Source: Candidatus Cellulosilyticum pullistercoris
Lineage (GTDB): Bacteria; Bacillota; Clostridia; Lachnospirales; Cellulosilyticaceae
NCBI GenBank assembly: GCA_018883705.1
Contig: JAHLFQ010000222.1
Coordinates: forward strand, 1-14,328
DNA: 14,328 bases
Reading direction: 5' to 3'
Under the pieces are notes generated by a model. That model ran no database searches and was not told the origin of the DNA. It saw only the letters and a program-made list of their open reading frames with translations. This document shows, in pieces, positions 1 through 6,852 of this stretch. The first letter of the stretch is position 1. Each line of letters begins with the position of its first letter. The translations under genes were made by a program, and so were the position numbers.

Positions 1-1199
1 CTAAGTGGCAAAAGAATCTATTCATGTGGCTAAGTATACAACTATTAACATGGCCTATTTTGAGTTATCACTTTTTTGAAATTCCTTTTTTGATTAGCCT
101 TATTAATCTGGTAGTTATTCCTATTTTTTCTTGGGTTATTATAGGCGGATGGATGAGTCTTATCTTGCATGTGATGCATATACCAATGGCATCGTTTAGT
201 GCTAGATGTATTGAGAAAGTATTGAGTGCTATAGAATATATCACAAGTCGGCTAATGGAGGTACCATTTTCCACATTATGTATTGGAAGACCTAATCTGA
301 TGTTATTTATCCTTTATAGTGGAATGGTCGTTTTATTAGGAGCTTTTTGGTTTGGATACTTGAAGAAAAGTCAACTTTTAAAAGGGATAATACTCATTGG
401 ATGTAGTTATCAATTCATGAATTTTCTTAGTCCATTAACTTTAAAAATAACTTTATTATATGTTGGGCAGGGAGATAGTACAGTGATTGAAACACCAGGT
501 AAACAGATACTTGTAGTAGATGGTGGAAATTTCGGGAAAGGTCGGACTGTCGAACAGTATATAAAATATAGAGGAAAGAGAGAAGTTGAAGCTGTTTTTG
601 TGAGTCATTCAGATGCAGATCATATAGGTGGACTTATTGAACTATTAGATAGCAATATCGAAATAAATAAAGCTTTTATTTCTGCATCAGATGATTCAGA
701 TTTACTTCAAAAATTTCTAAATTTATGTCGTTATAAAAGTATACCAGTTTATGAGCTAAAGCAACAAGATACATTAGTATTAGGAGAATTAAGTATGACT
801 TGCTTAGCACCTAAATCCTCTATTTCATTTGGTGATAGGAATAATAATTCTTTAGTATGTGAGTTAAGATACGGAAAATTTAGTGCATTATTTACAGGAG
901 ATAAAGAGAAGACATCAGATACTACGATTTATGATACAATAGGGCCTATTTCATTACTTAAGGTCAGTCATCATGGATCAAAGACAGGTACTTCAAAAGA
1001 GCTCCTTTTGAAACTTGATCCTATGTATGCTATGATAAGTTGTGGTCGTAAAAATTCTTATGGACATCCTCATGAAGAGGTCATAGAGTTATTAGAAGAG
1101 GCAGATGTAAAAATCAGTCGTACAGATATAAATGGTACAATTTGTTATGAAACAGATGGCTACTACCTGACAGAAACAAAGTATAGAGAGGATGCATAG
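1..1199 (+). CDS. comEC: ComEC/Rec2 family DNA uptake protein, C-terminal part (5' end outside window)
   Basis: This is the C-terminal part of the membrane channel that carries single-stranded DNA into the cytoplasm during natural transformation. The frame is open to the window edge (codons KWQKNLF precede the first ATG at 24), so that ATG is internal and the gene is truncated by the window. About 398 residues are visible, against roughly 700-800 in complete family members. The first ~130 residues are hydrophobic membrane segments of the competence domain. A metallo-beta-lactamase-like domain follows, with YVGQGDS (nt ~460-479), the HSDADH metal-binding motif (nt 606-623), LFTGD, SHHGS (nt 966-980) and a late GHPH. 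These match the extracellular nuclease-like domain of long ComEC proteins. The stop lies 2 nt before holA, so the two are probably co-transcribed. Competence in this organism is not shown; many Clostridia keep comEC without known transformability. Confidence 0.95.
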   Translation, partial: KWQKNLFMWLSIQLLTWPILSYHFFEIPFLISLINLVVIPIFSWVIIGGWMSLILHVMHIPMASFSARCIEKVLSAIEYITSRLMEVPFSTLCIGRPNLMLFILYSGMVVLLGAFWFGYLKKSQLLKGIILIGCSYQFMNFLSPLTLKITLLYVGQGDSTVIETPGKQILVVDGGNFGKGRTVEQYIKYRGKREVEAVFVSHSDADHIGGLIELLDSNIEINKAFISASDDSDLLQKFLNLCRYKSIPVYELKQQDTLVLGELSMTCLAPKSSISFGDRNNNSLVCELRYGKFSALFTGDKEKTSDTTIYDTIGPISLLKVSHHGSKTGTSKELLLKLDPMYAMISCGRKNSYGHPHEEVIELLEEADVKISRTDINGTICYETDGYYLTETKYREDA

Positions 1200-1201
1200 A
1201 A

Positions 1202-2173
1202 ATGACAATGAAAGCAGATTGCTTTTTACTTTTAGGGGAGGATCATTGGTCAAAAAATCAATATATACAAGAAACTAAAAATCAAATATTAGTTGCTGGT
1301 AATGAGATGATGAATTATTATGAAGCGAAGGAAAAAGAGGTTCTTGTTGACACCTTAAAAGATGTTATTGAGACTTTACCTTTTTTCTCAGAGAAGAAGC
1401 TTATTTACTTAAAAGATACTGGATACTTTAAGCCAGGACGAAAAGAAGAAAGTGAAAAATTTGAAGCAATGCTTCAGAATCTACCAGAGTATATCACAAT
1501 ACTAATTGATGAACGTGAAGCAGATAAAAGAAGTAGACTTTATAAAACGATAAAATCTCAATATCAGATTATTGAATTTAATTTTCCAGGTGAAGAGGCG
1601 ATTATAAAATTATTAGTTCAATCTGCAAAAGAAGAGGGCATACAGGTTGATAAGGCTACTTTGTATTACTTTGTACGTAACATGCCTGAGGATGTAGACT
1701 ATATTCTAAGCGAGTGGAACAAATTATTAAACTTTATTGAAGATGGAAAAATAACACGTCAAGCGATTGATTCAATCTGTATTTTTTCGTTAGAAACAAG
1801 AGTATTTGAATTAGTAAAAAAGATTGCTTCAGGTAAAAGTGATGAGGCACTAGAGATATACAGTCGCATGCTTCAAAGTAAAGAATCACCTATTGGCATA
1901 CTTATTTTAACAGCTAGACAATTTCGTGTGATGTATCAAGTTAAGTACTTAAAAGCAAGAGGACAAGATGTAAAGCAAATTGCTACTCAAATAAAGATGC
2001 CCTATTTTGCTATCAAAGAGATATTAGAAGAAGTGAATCGTTATAGTTTTAATGAATTAGAAGCCTTATTAGAAGCTTGTCTAGAAACAGATCGTTTACT
2101 AAAAACAGGAAAAATGGAGGCGAATAGGTGTGTAGAAGTCCTCATTATGCGTGCGTTAAATCATACAGGCTAA
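1202..2173 (+). CDS. holA: DNA polymerase III, delta subunit
   Basis: The clamp-loader delta subunit opens the beta sliding clamp so that it can be loaded on DNA by the DnaX complex. The 323 residues fit the family (about 330-345). The N-terminus has the typical FLLLGED start followed by a helix. The middle carries the degenerate AAA+ region, including the stretch around ILIDEREADKRSRLYK. The C-terminal half is the helical collar domain, with the conserved TARQFRVMYQ segment and a late LLEACLETDRLLKTG. The start at 1202 has GAGAGG (1186-1191) 10 nt upstream; ATG 1208 would be too far from it. holA next to comEC is a common arrangement in Firmicutes. The stop is 11 nt from the shared terminator hairpin at 2185-2239. 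Confidence 0.95.
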   Translation: MTMKADCFLLLGEDHWSKNQYIQETKNQILVAGNEMMNYYEAKEKEVLVDTLKDVIETLPFFSEKKLIYLKDTGYFKPGRKEESEKFEAMLQNLPEYITILIDEREADKRSRLYKTIKSQYQIIEFNFPGEEAIIKLLVQSAKEEGIQVDKATLYYFVRNMPEDVDYILSEWNKLLNFIEDGKITRQAIDSICIFSLETRVFELVKKIASGKSDEALEIYSRMLQSKESPIGILILTARQFRVMYQVKYLKARGQDVKQIATQIKMPYFAIKEILEEVNRYSFNELEALLEACLETDRLLKTGKMEANRCVEVLIMRALNHTG

Positions 2174-2184
2174 TTGAATAGGGA

Positions 2185-2239
2185 TAAGTGCTTAACAAAA
2201 AAAGACCTCATAAAGAGGTCTTTTTTTGTTAAGCACTTA
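2185..2239. terminator. Bidirectional rho-independent terminator between holA and rpsT
   Basis: The arms at 2185-2209 and 2215-2239 are perfectly complementary over 25 bp around a 5-nt ATAAA loop. The core stem GACCTC/GAGGTC is flanked by A7 on one side and T7 on the other, so transcripts from either strand end in a G/C stem followed by seven U. It starts 11 nt after the holA stop and ends 2 nt before the rpsT stop, as expected for convergent genes sharing one terminator. Confidence 0.93.
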
Positions 2240-2241
2240 GA

Positions 2242-2505
2242 TTATGCTACAGCATTAACTAAGCGAGTTAAAGTAGATTTTTTACGAGCAGCAGCATTTT
2301 TGTGGAAGATTCCTTTTGCTGTTGCTTTATCGATAGCTTTAGTAGCTGCTACTAAAGCTGTTTGAGCTTCAGCTTTGTTTCCTGCTTCTACTGCTAATCT
2401 AACTTTTTTAATTTGAGTTTTAACTGCTGATTTGATTGCACGGTTACGTGCAGTTCTTGTTGCGATAACTAAGATACGTTTTTTTGCTGATTTAATATTT
2501 GCCAT
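2242..2505 (-). CDS. rpsT: 30S ribosomal protein S20
   Basis: S20 is a primary 16S rRNA-binding protein of the small subunit. The 87-residue product is the usual size, strongly basic and helical. It begins MANIKSAKKRILV and has the conserved RNRAIKSAVKT segment and a C-terminal KGIFHKNAAARKKS, all diagnostic for S20. The start has a strong Shine-Dalgarno (TGGAGGTG on the minus strand, 2520-2513), 7-8 nt from the ATG. It is the only minus-strand gene in the window, with its own promoter (2600-2572) and leader. An rpsT positioned between holA and gpr, opposite to its neighbours, is common in Clostridia. Confidence 0.98.
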   Translation of the reverse strand: MANIKSAKKRILVIATRTARNRAIKSAVKTQIKKVRLAVEAGNKAEAQTALVAATKAIDKATAKGIFHKNAAARKKSTLTRLVNAVA

Positions 2506-2512
2506 TTTGTGG

Positions 2513-2558
2513 CACCTCCATTCATATTCTTAGACACGGTTTGGGGAACTATGAACGG
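2513..2558 (-). promoter_or_regulatory. rpsT 5' leader hairpin abutting the Shine-Dalgarno
   Basis: On the minus strand, 2558-2550 (CCGTTCATA) can pair with 2526-2518 (TATGAATGG) over 9 bp with one G-U, closing a 23-nt loop that could add a UUC/GAA helix (2548-2546 with 2529-2527). The 3' arm includes the first G residues of the Shine-Dalgarno (2520-2513), so folding could reduce ribosome access. The pairing is read directly from the sequence; a regulatory role is inference. Confidence 0.5.
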
Positions 2559-2571
2559 TTTCAACAGCCTA

Positions 2572-2600
2572 ATTATATTATAGCTTATTCACAAAGTCAA
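2572..2600 (-). promoter_or_regulatory. Sigma-A promoter of rpsT
   Basis: On the minus strand the -35 is TTGACT (2600-2595) and the -10 is TATAAT (2577-2572), separated by exactly 17 nt. A start near 2565 would give a leader of about 60 nt. Confidence 0.85.
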
Positions 2601-2636
2601 TGTATACAAGGAAAATTTATGGCTAAACTACCTAAT

Positions 2637-2665
2637 GAATACATCAATATATGACTATCATTATA
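2637..2665 (+). promoter_or_regulatory. Putative sigma-G/sigma-F promoter of gpr
   Basis: GAATA (2637-2641), then 17 nt, then CATTATA (2659-2665) fits the forespore consensus gnATR-N17/18-CATnnTA at every conserved position. It lies 49 nt before the gpr start. In Bacillus subtilis gpr is known to be transcribed by sigma-F and sigma-G, which agrees with the match. AT-rich DNA makes chance matches possible. Confidence 0.65.
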
Positions 2666-2700
2666 AAACAAAAAAGCTTTTTGTAAAAGTTTATGTCAAA

Positions 2701-2706
2701 AAGGAG
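2701..2706 (+). promoter_or_regulatory. Ribosome binding site fixing the gpr start
   Basis: AAGGAG lies 7 nt before ATG 2714 and downstream of the in-frame ATG at 2693, which has no such site. It therefore decides the start at 2714. Confidence 0.85.
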
Positions 2707-2713
2707 TGAAGTT

Positions 2714-3727
2714 ATGGGAATAAAGAAAACTGAAAATAAATTTTTTCCAAGAACCGATTTAGCCATTGAAATTAGTGATGTTCTTAAACTTGATAAGGAT
2801 GAGGATTATCAAATTCCTGGAGTAGAGATTCACCAAAAGGAAGTGGAAGAAAAAGAAATTACAATAACCCGTGTTCGTATTTTAAATGAAGAGGGAGAAG
2901 AGAATATGGGTAAACCTCAAGGGGATTATATTACGATTGAGTGTCCAGGTATTAAGCAGAATAATCCTTCTCTACATGAAAAAGTAATAGATGTTTTATC
3001 TCAGGCTATTGCGTCCTTATTACCTCCTAAAAAAGACCGTCCTCTTAATGTTTTGGTTATTGGGCTTGGTAATCGTTTTGCGACACCAGATACATTAGGC
3101 CCTAAAGTAGCTAATCAAGTATTTGTAACAAGGCATATAGCATTAAAAGCACCCGAACTTATTGAGGACGATGTGGCTTATTTAAGTAGTTTTGCACCTA
3201 GTGTTATGGGGTTAACAGGAATTGAAACGGCAGAAATCATTAGAGGAGTTGCTGAAAATGTTAAGCCAGATTGCATTATTGCAATTGATGCTTTAGCAGC
3301 TAGAAATGTATCACGTATTAATGCTACGATTCAAATTTCTAATACAGGTATTTCACCAGGAGCTGGCGTGGGAAATCGTAGAAAAGAACTTAATGAAGAT
3401 TCAATTGGGTGTAAGGTCATTGCCATAGGGGTTCCTACAGTAGTAGATACAGCAACTCTAGTGTCTGATACTTTACACAATTTCATTGAAGTATTATCAA
3501 AACAAGCTAAAGAATCTAAGCTTGTAGATCTATTAAAAGACCTAAATGAAGAAGATCATTATCAGCTTATTAAAGAAACATTAGCACCTGAAATTAGTGA
3601 ACTTTTTGTAACACCCAAAGAAATTGATGAGATTATGGAATATCTAGCAAGTATCATATCAAATGGTATTAATATTGCAGTACATCCTTGCATGACATTA
3701 GAAGATATTAATAAGTATACTTATTAG
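2714..3727 (+). CDS. gpr: Germination (spore) protease GPR
   Basis: GPR begins the breakdown of the small acid-soluble proteins that coat DNA in the spore, supplying amino acids at germination. It is an atypical aspartic protease (family A25) made in the forespore as a zymogen. I use ATG 2714 (337 residues, near the ~340-370 of the family). Near the N-terminus is FFPRTDLAIEI; the RTDLA block marks the propeptide region and resembles the enzyme's own substrate site. The likely catalytic aspartates are D126 (in TPDTLGP, after VIGLGNR) and D192 (in IAIDALAARN). Their 66-residue spacing equals that of the essential D127/D193 pair I recall for B. megaterium GPR. Also visible are SVMGLTGIET and the late NIAVHPCM. 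Next is spoIIP, 54 nt away, the same pair order as in Bacillus. Confidence 0.96.
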   Translation: MGIKKTENKFFPRTDLAIEISDVLKLDKDEDYQIPGVEIHQKEVEEKEITITRVRILNEEGEENMGKPQGDYITIECPGIKQNNPSLHEKVIDVLSQAIASLLPPKKDRPLNVLVIGLGNRFATPDTLGPKVANQVFVTRHIALKAPELIEDDVAYLSSFAPSVMGLTGIETAEIIRGVAENVKPDCIIAIDALAARNVSRINATIQISNTGISPGAGVGNRRKELNEDSIGCKVIAIGVPTVVDTATLVSDTLHNFIEVLSKQAKESKLVDLLKDLNEEDHYQLIKETLAPEISELFVTPKEIDEIMEYLASIISNGINIAVHPCMTLEDINKYTY

Positions 3728-3771
3728 TCATAAACCTTATACTTTTTGTATACAATATAAAGAGTATAAGG
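3728..3771 (+). promoter_or_regulatory. Nested dyad and tentative sigma-E-like promoter before spoIIP
   Basis: CCTTATACT (3735-3743) and AGTATAAGG (3763-3771) form a perfect 9-bp inverted repeat. Inside the loop is the perfect palindrome TTGTATACAA (3746-3755). Overlapping these, TCATAAA (3728-3734), 14 nt, then TATACAAT (3749-3756) is a partial match to the sigma-E consensus kmATATT-N14/15-CATACAnT. B. subtilis spoIIP is a sigma-E gene, which gives some support. The outer 3' arm ends in the first G residues of the purine-rich ribosome binding site (3770-3779). No T-run follows, so it is not a typical terminator. Confidence 0.4.
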
Positions 3772-3781
3772 GGGAAAGGAC

Positions 3782-4960
3782 ATGCATTTTATTAAGAGGA
3801 TTTATTCTAGAGAGTATCAACCTATTAATAAAGCAACAGTTAGGCTTTTATACAGTTTATTAGGTGTCATTATACTAGGTAATTTATATCAAATGCATCA
3901 CTTAGGTTATTCGCCTAATAAACTGTTTTTAGAAATATCACATCCTTATCATGAAGAAAGTGATTTAACAGGAAAACTTTTAGAAAGTTGGGTATTTTTA
4001 TTAACTGATTTAAAATGGAAAGATCCATATAGTTTTTTTACAAGTATCACACCCTATCGCCACGGCATTTATTCAGAGCAAGTAGCAAGAGGAGAAATAA
4101 AAGGCTATTTTGAACAAGATGAGAATTCGTATCTAGTGGCAGACGATTCTATATATGAGCCTATAGGCCCGCAAAAAGATAAGGAAGACTTAACTCAGTT
4201 TAAAGACCCTTCTTATGTCTACAGGCATTACCTAATGGCTCCTAGTAAAATGGAATTTGATTTAGATATGTTAGAGAAGTGGGATCTTTATGAATTAGTG
4301 ACTCAGTCTATTTCAGTTACTCCATCTATGGACGAACCAAAGGTCTTGATTTTTCATACACATGTTAGAGAGGATTTTGTAGGAGGCGCAACGGTTGCAG
4401 ATGTTGGAGATGCTTTAGCAGAAACCTTAGAAAAAAAATATGGTTTAAAAACCATTCATATAACAGAATCATTTTATGAAGCATCTAATAAAACCAAATT
4501 TGTGAGTAATGGTGAATATGAAAGAATGGAGCCAGTCATTCAAAAGGTATTAGATGAAAATCCATCCATATCTTTAGTGATTGATTTACATAGGGATGGG
4601 GTAGATGAGAATGTCCATCTTACAACTGATATTAATGGAAAACCTACAGCTAAAATTATGTTAGTTAATGGATTGTGTCTAAATCGTAATCTTGCTGGAG
4701 AAGTAGAAGAAAAGGTAGATTTGCCTAATCCTTATTTAAGTGATAATTTAGCACTTTCTTTACAAACAATGGTTACAATGAATGAGCTTTATCCAGGTTT
4801 AGCTAGAAAAATCTATCTAAATGAATGGCGTTACAGTACACATATGAGACCTTATTCACTCTTAATGGAATGGGGAGCACAGACTAATACATCTGAAGAA
4901 GCACTGAATGCAGTTGAACCAGTAGCCGAAATTCTGGCAAAAGTCTTGCAAAAAGATTGA
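3782..4960 (+). CDS. spoIIP: Stage II sporulation protein P (engulfment peptidoglycan hydrolase)
   Basis: SpoIIP is a membrane-anchored amidase/endopeptidase of the mother cell. With SpoIID and SpoIIM it degrades septal peptidoglycan and drives engulfment. The 392-residue protein has a short basic cytoplasmic tail, one transmembrane segment (about residues 22-36), a ~140-residue stalk, and a C-terminal catalytic domain. Landmarks in that domain are VLIFHTHVRED (H192, H194), IDLHRDGV (H270), the YPGLARKIYLN block, and LLMEWGAQTN (E363), which correspond to the conserved His/Glu motifs of the SpoIIP family. Family members usually read E-V-G where this one has E-W-G. The start follows a GGGGGAAAGGA site. 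Position just after gpr strengthens the assignment. Confidence 0.92.
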   Translation: MHFIKRIYSREYQPINKATVRLLYSLLGVIILGNLYQMHHLGYSPNKLFLEISHPYHEESDLTGKLLESWVFLLTDLKWKDPYSFFTSITPYRHGIYSEQVARGEIKGYFEQDENSYLVADDSIYEPIGPQKDKEDLTQFKDPSYVYRHYLMAPSKMEFDLDMLEKWDLYELVTQSISVTPSMDEPKVLIFHTHVREDFVGGATVADVGDALAETLEKKYGLKTIHITESFYEASNKTKFVSNGEYERMEPVIQKVLDENPSISLVIDLHRDGVDENVHLTTDINGKPTAKIMLVNGLCLNRNLAGEVEEKVDLPNPYLSDNLALSLQTMVTMNELYPGLARKIYLNEWRYSTHMRPYSLLMEWGAQTNTSEEALNAVEPVAEILAKVLQKD

Positions 4961-4986
4961 TAGAAAAAGAAAGCCTATGCTATAAT
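4957..4986 (+). promoter_or_regulatory. Sigma-A promoter of lepA (overlaps the spoIIP stop)
   Basis: TTGATA (4957-4962), 18 nt, then TATAAT (4981-4986) preceded by TGC gives an extended -10 promoter. The -35 contains the TGA stop codon of spoIIP. The site would let lepA-hemW be expressed in vegetative cells independently of the sporulation genes upstream. Confidence 0.75.
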
Positions 4987-5026
4987 GAAACGAAAACAAT
5001 AGACAAATGATAGAAGGAGGAGCAAA

Positions 5027-6841
5027 ATGTCTCTTTCAAAACAAAAAAAGATAAGAAACTTTTGCATTATTGCTCATATAGACCATGGTAAGAGTACACT
5101 TGCGGATAGGATTATTCAGATGACTGGAACACTTACTGCCCGTGAGATGCAAGAACAAGTACTAGATAACATGGATTTAGAGAGAGAAAGAGGAATTACC
5201 ATTAAATCTCAAGCCGTTAGACTTGTATATCAAGCAAAAGATGGTGAAGAGTATATTTTTAACTTAATAGATACACCAGGTCATGTGGATTTTAACTATG
5301 AAGTATCTAGAAGTTTAGCAGCTTGTGAAGGAGCTGTACTGATTGTAGATGCAGCACAAGGTATTGAAGCACAAACACTGGCTAATGTCTATCTGGCCTT
5401 GGAACATGACCTTGAGATTATGCCAGTTATTAATAAAATTGATTTACCAAGTGCAGATCCTGAACGTGTTAAAGAAGAAATAGAAGATATCATTGGATTA
5501 GATGCTAGTGAGGCCCCTCTTATTTCTGCTAAAACAGGATTAAATATTGAAGATGTACTTGAACAAATTGTAAAAGTAGTACCAGCACCAAATGGTGATT
5601 TAAATGCACCACTTAAGGCACTTATTTTTGATTCCCTTTATGATCCCTATAAAGGTGTTATTGTGTTTTGCCGAATTAAAGATGGTCAGCTAAAAAAAGG
5701 TATGAAAGTCCGTATGATGGTTACGGGTGCAGAATTTGAAGTTGTAGAAGTTGGTACTTTTGGTGCAGGTCAATTTAGACCAAGTGAAGAAGGACTTATT
5801 GCAGGAGAAGTAGGTTATTTTACAGCAAGTATTAAAAACGTGCAAGATACACGTGTTGGAGATACAGTAACAGATGTAGCTAATCCAGCTGCAGAAGCAT
5901 TACCAGGCTATAAGCAAGCAAATCCTATGGTTTACTGTGGGCTTTATCCTGCAGATGGTGCTAAGTATGGAGACTTACGTGATAGCTTGGAAAAATTACA
6001 ATTAAATGATGCAGCACTTGTATTTGAACCAGAGACTTCTGTGGCATTAGGATTTGGATTTAGATGTGGATTTTTAGGTTTATTACACATGGAAATTATT
6101 CAAGAACGTCTTGAACGTGAATATAACTTAGACTTAGTAACGACAGCACCTAATGTTATTTATAAAGTGCATCAAACCAATGGAGAGGTATTAGAGCTTT
6201 CTAATCCATCTAATTTACCAGACCCATCTATGATTCAGTTTATGGAAGAACCAATGGTAAGAGCTAAAATTATCGTACCATCTGATTATGTGGGTGCCGT
6301 TATGGAACTTTGTCAAGAACGACGTGGTAATTATTTTGGAATGGAGTATCTAGAGGCAACTCGAGCAGTCTTAAACTATGAGTTACCACTTAATGAAATT
6401 ATTTATGACTTCTTTGATGCGCTTAAATCTAGGACACGTGGATATGCCTCATTTGATTATGAATTATGTGGCTATCAAGAATCTAAACTTGTAAAATTAG
6501 ATATTCTTGTAAATAAAGAAGTAGTGGATGCACTTTCACTCATAGTGCATGAAGCAAGTGCTGCTAATAAAGGGCGTAAGATTGCCGAAAAACTTAAAAA
6601 GGAAATACCAAGACATTTATTTGAGATTCCTATTCAAGCAGCTATTGGAAACAAAGTTGTAGCAAGAGAAACGATTAGTGCTATGAGAAAAGACGTACTT
6701 GCCAAATGTTATGGTGGAGATATTTCACGTAAACGTAAGCTTCTTGAGAAACAAAAAGAAGGTAAGAAGCGTATGCGTCAAGTAGGTAGTGTGGAAGTTC
6801 CACAAGAAGCTTTTATGAGCGTACTTAAATTAGACGAATAG
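5027..6841 (+). CDS. lepA: Elongation factor 4 (LepA), ribosome-associated GTPase
   Basis: LepA is a translational GTPase that resembles EF-G; it has been described as a back-translocase and as a factor in 30S assembly or initiation. The 604-residue length is standard. GTPase motifs are AHIDHGKST (16-24), the switch I RGITIK, DTPGH (82-86), NKID (136-139) and SAKTG. Domain II and the EF-G-like domains follow, with GFGFRCGFLGLLHME and the signature YFGMEYLEATRA. The LepA-specific C-terminal domain ends in a basic tail with CYGGDISRKRKLLEKQKEGKKRM, seen only in LepA and not in EF-G. AAGGAGGAG sits just upstream of the ATG. hemW starts 11 nt after the stop, a widely conserved pair. Confidence 0.98.
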   Translation: MSLSKQKKIRNFCIIAHIDHGKSTLADRIIQMTGTLTAREMQEQVLDNMDLERERGITIKSQAVRLVYQAKDGEEYIFNLIDTPGHVDFNYEVSRSLAACEGAVLIVDAAQGIEAQTLANVYLALEHDLEIMPVINKIDLPSADPERVKEEIEDIIGLDASEAPLISAKTGLNIEDVLEQIVKVVPAPNGDLNAPLKALIFDSLYDPYKGVIVFCRIKDGQLKKGMKVRMMVTGAEFEVVEVGTFGAGQFRPSEEGLIAGEVGYFTASIKNVQDTRVGDTVTDVANPAAEALPGYKQANPMVYCGLYPADGAKYGDLRDSLEKLQLNDAALVFEPETSVALGFGFRCGFLGLLHMEIIQERLEREYNLDLVTTAPNVIYKVHQTNGEVLELSNPSNLPDPSMIQFMEEPMVRAKIIVPSDYVGAVMELCQERRGNYFGMEYLEATRAVLNYELPLNEIIYDFFDALKSRTRGYASFDYELCGYQESKLVKLDILVNKEVVDALSLIVHEASAANKGRKIAEKLKKEIPRHLFEIPIQAAIGNKVVARETISAMRKDVLAKCYGGDISRKRKLLEKQKEGKKRMRQVGSVEVPQEAFMSVLKLDE

Positions 6842-6852
6842 AGGATGAGGGC

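Noticed and set aside
2174..2365. 63-residue + strand reading frame starting right after holA
   Set aside because: It runs through the terminator hairpin and across antisense rpsT, has no ribosome binding site, and its sequence is the reverse-strand reading of S20.
2693..2713. In-frame ATG at 2693 as the gpr start
   Set aside because: It has no ribosome binding site, whereas AAGGAG at 2701-2706 lies between it and ATG 2714, at ideal spacing for the latter.
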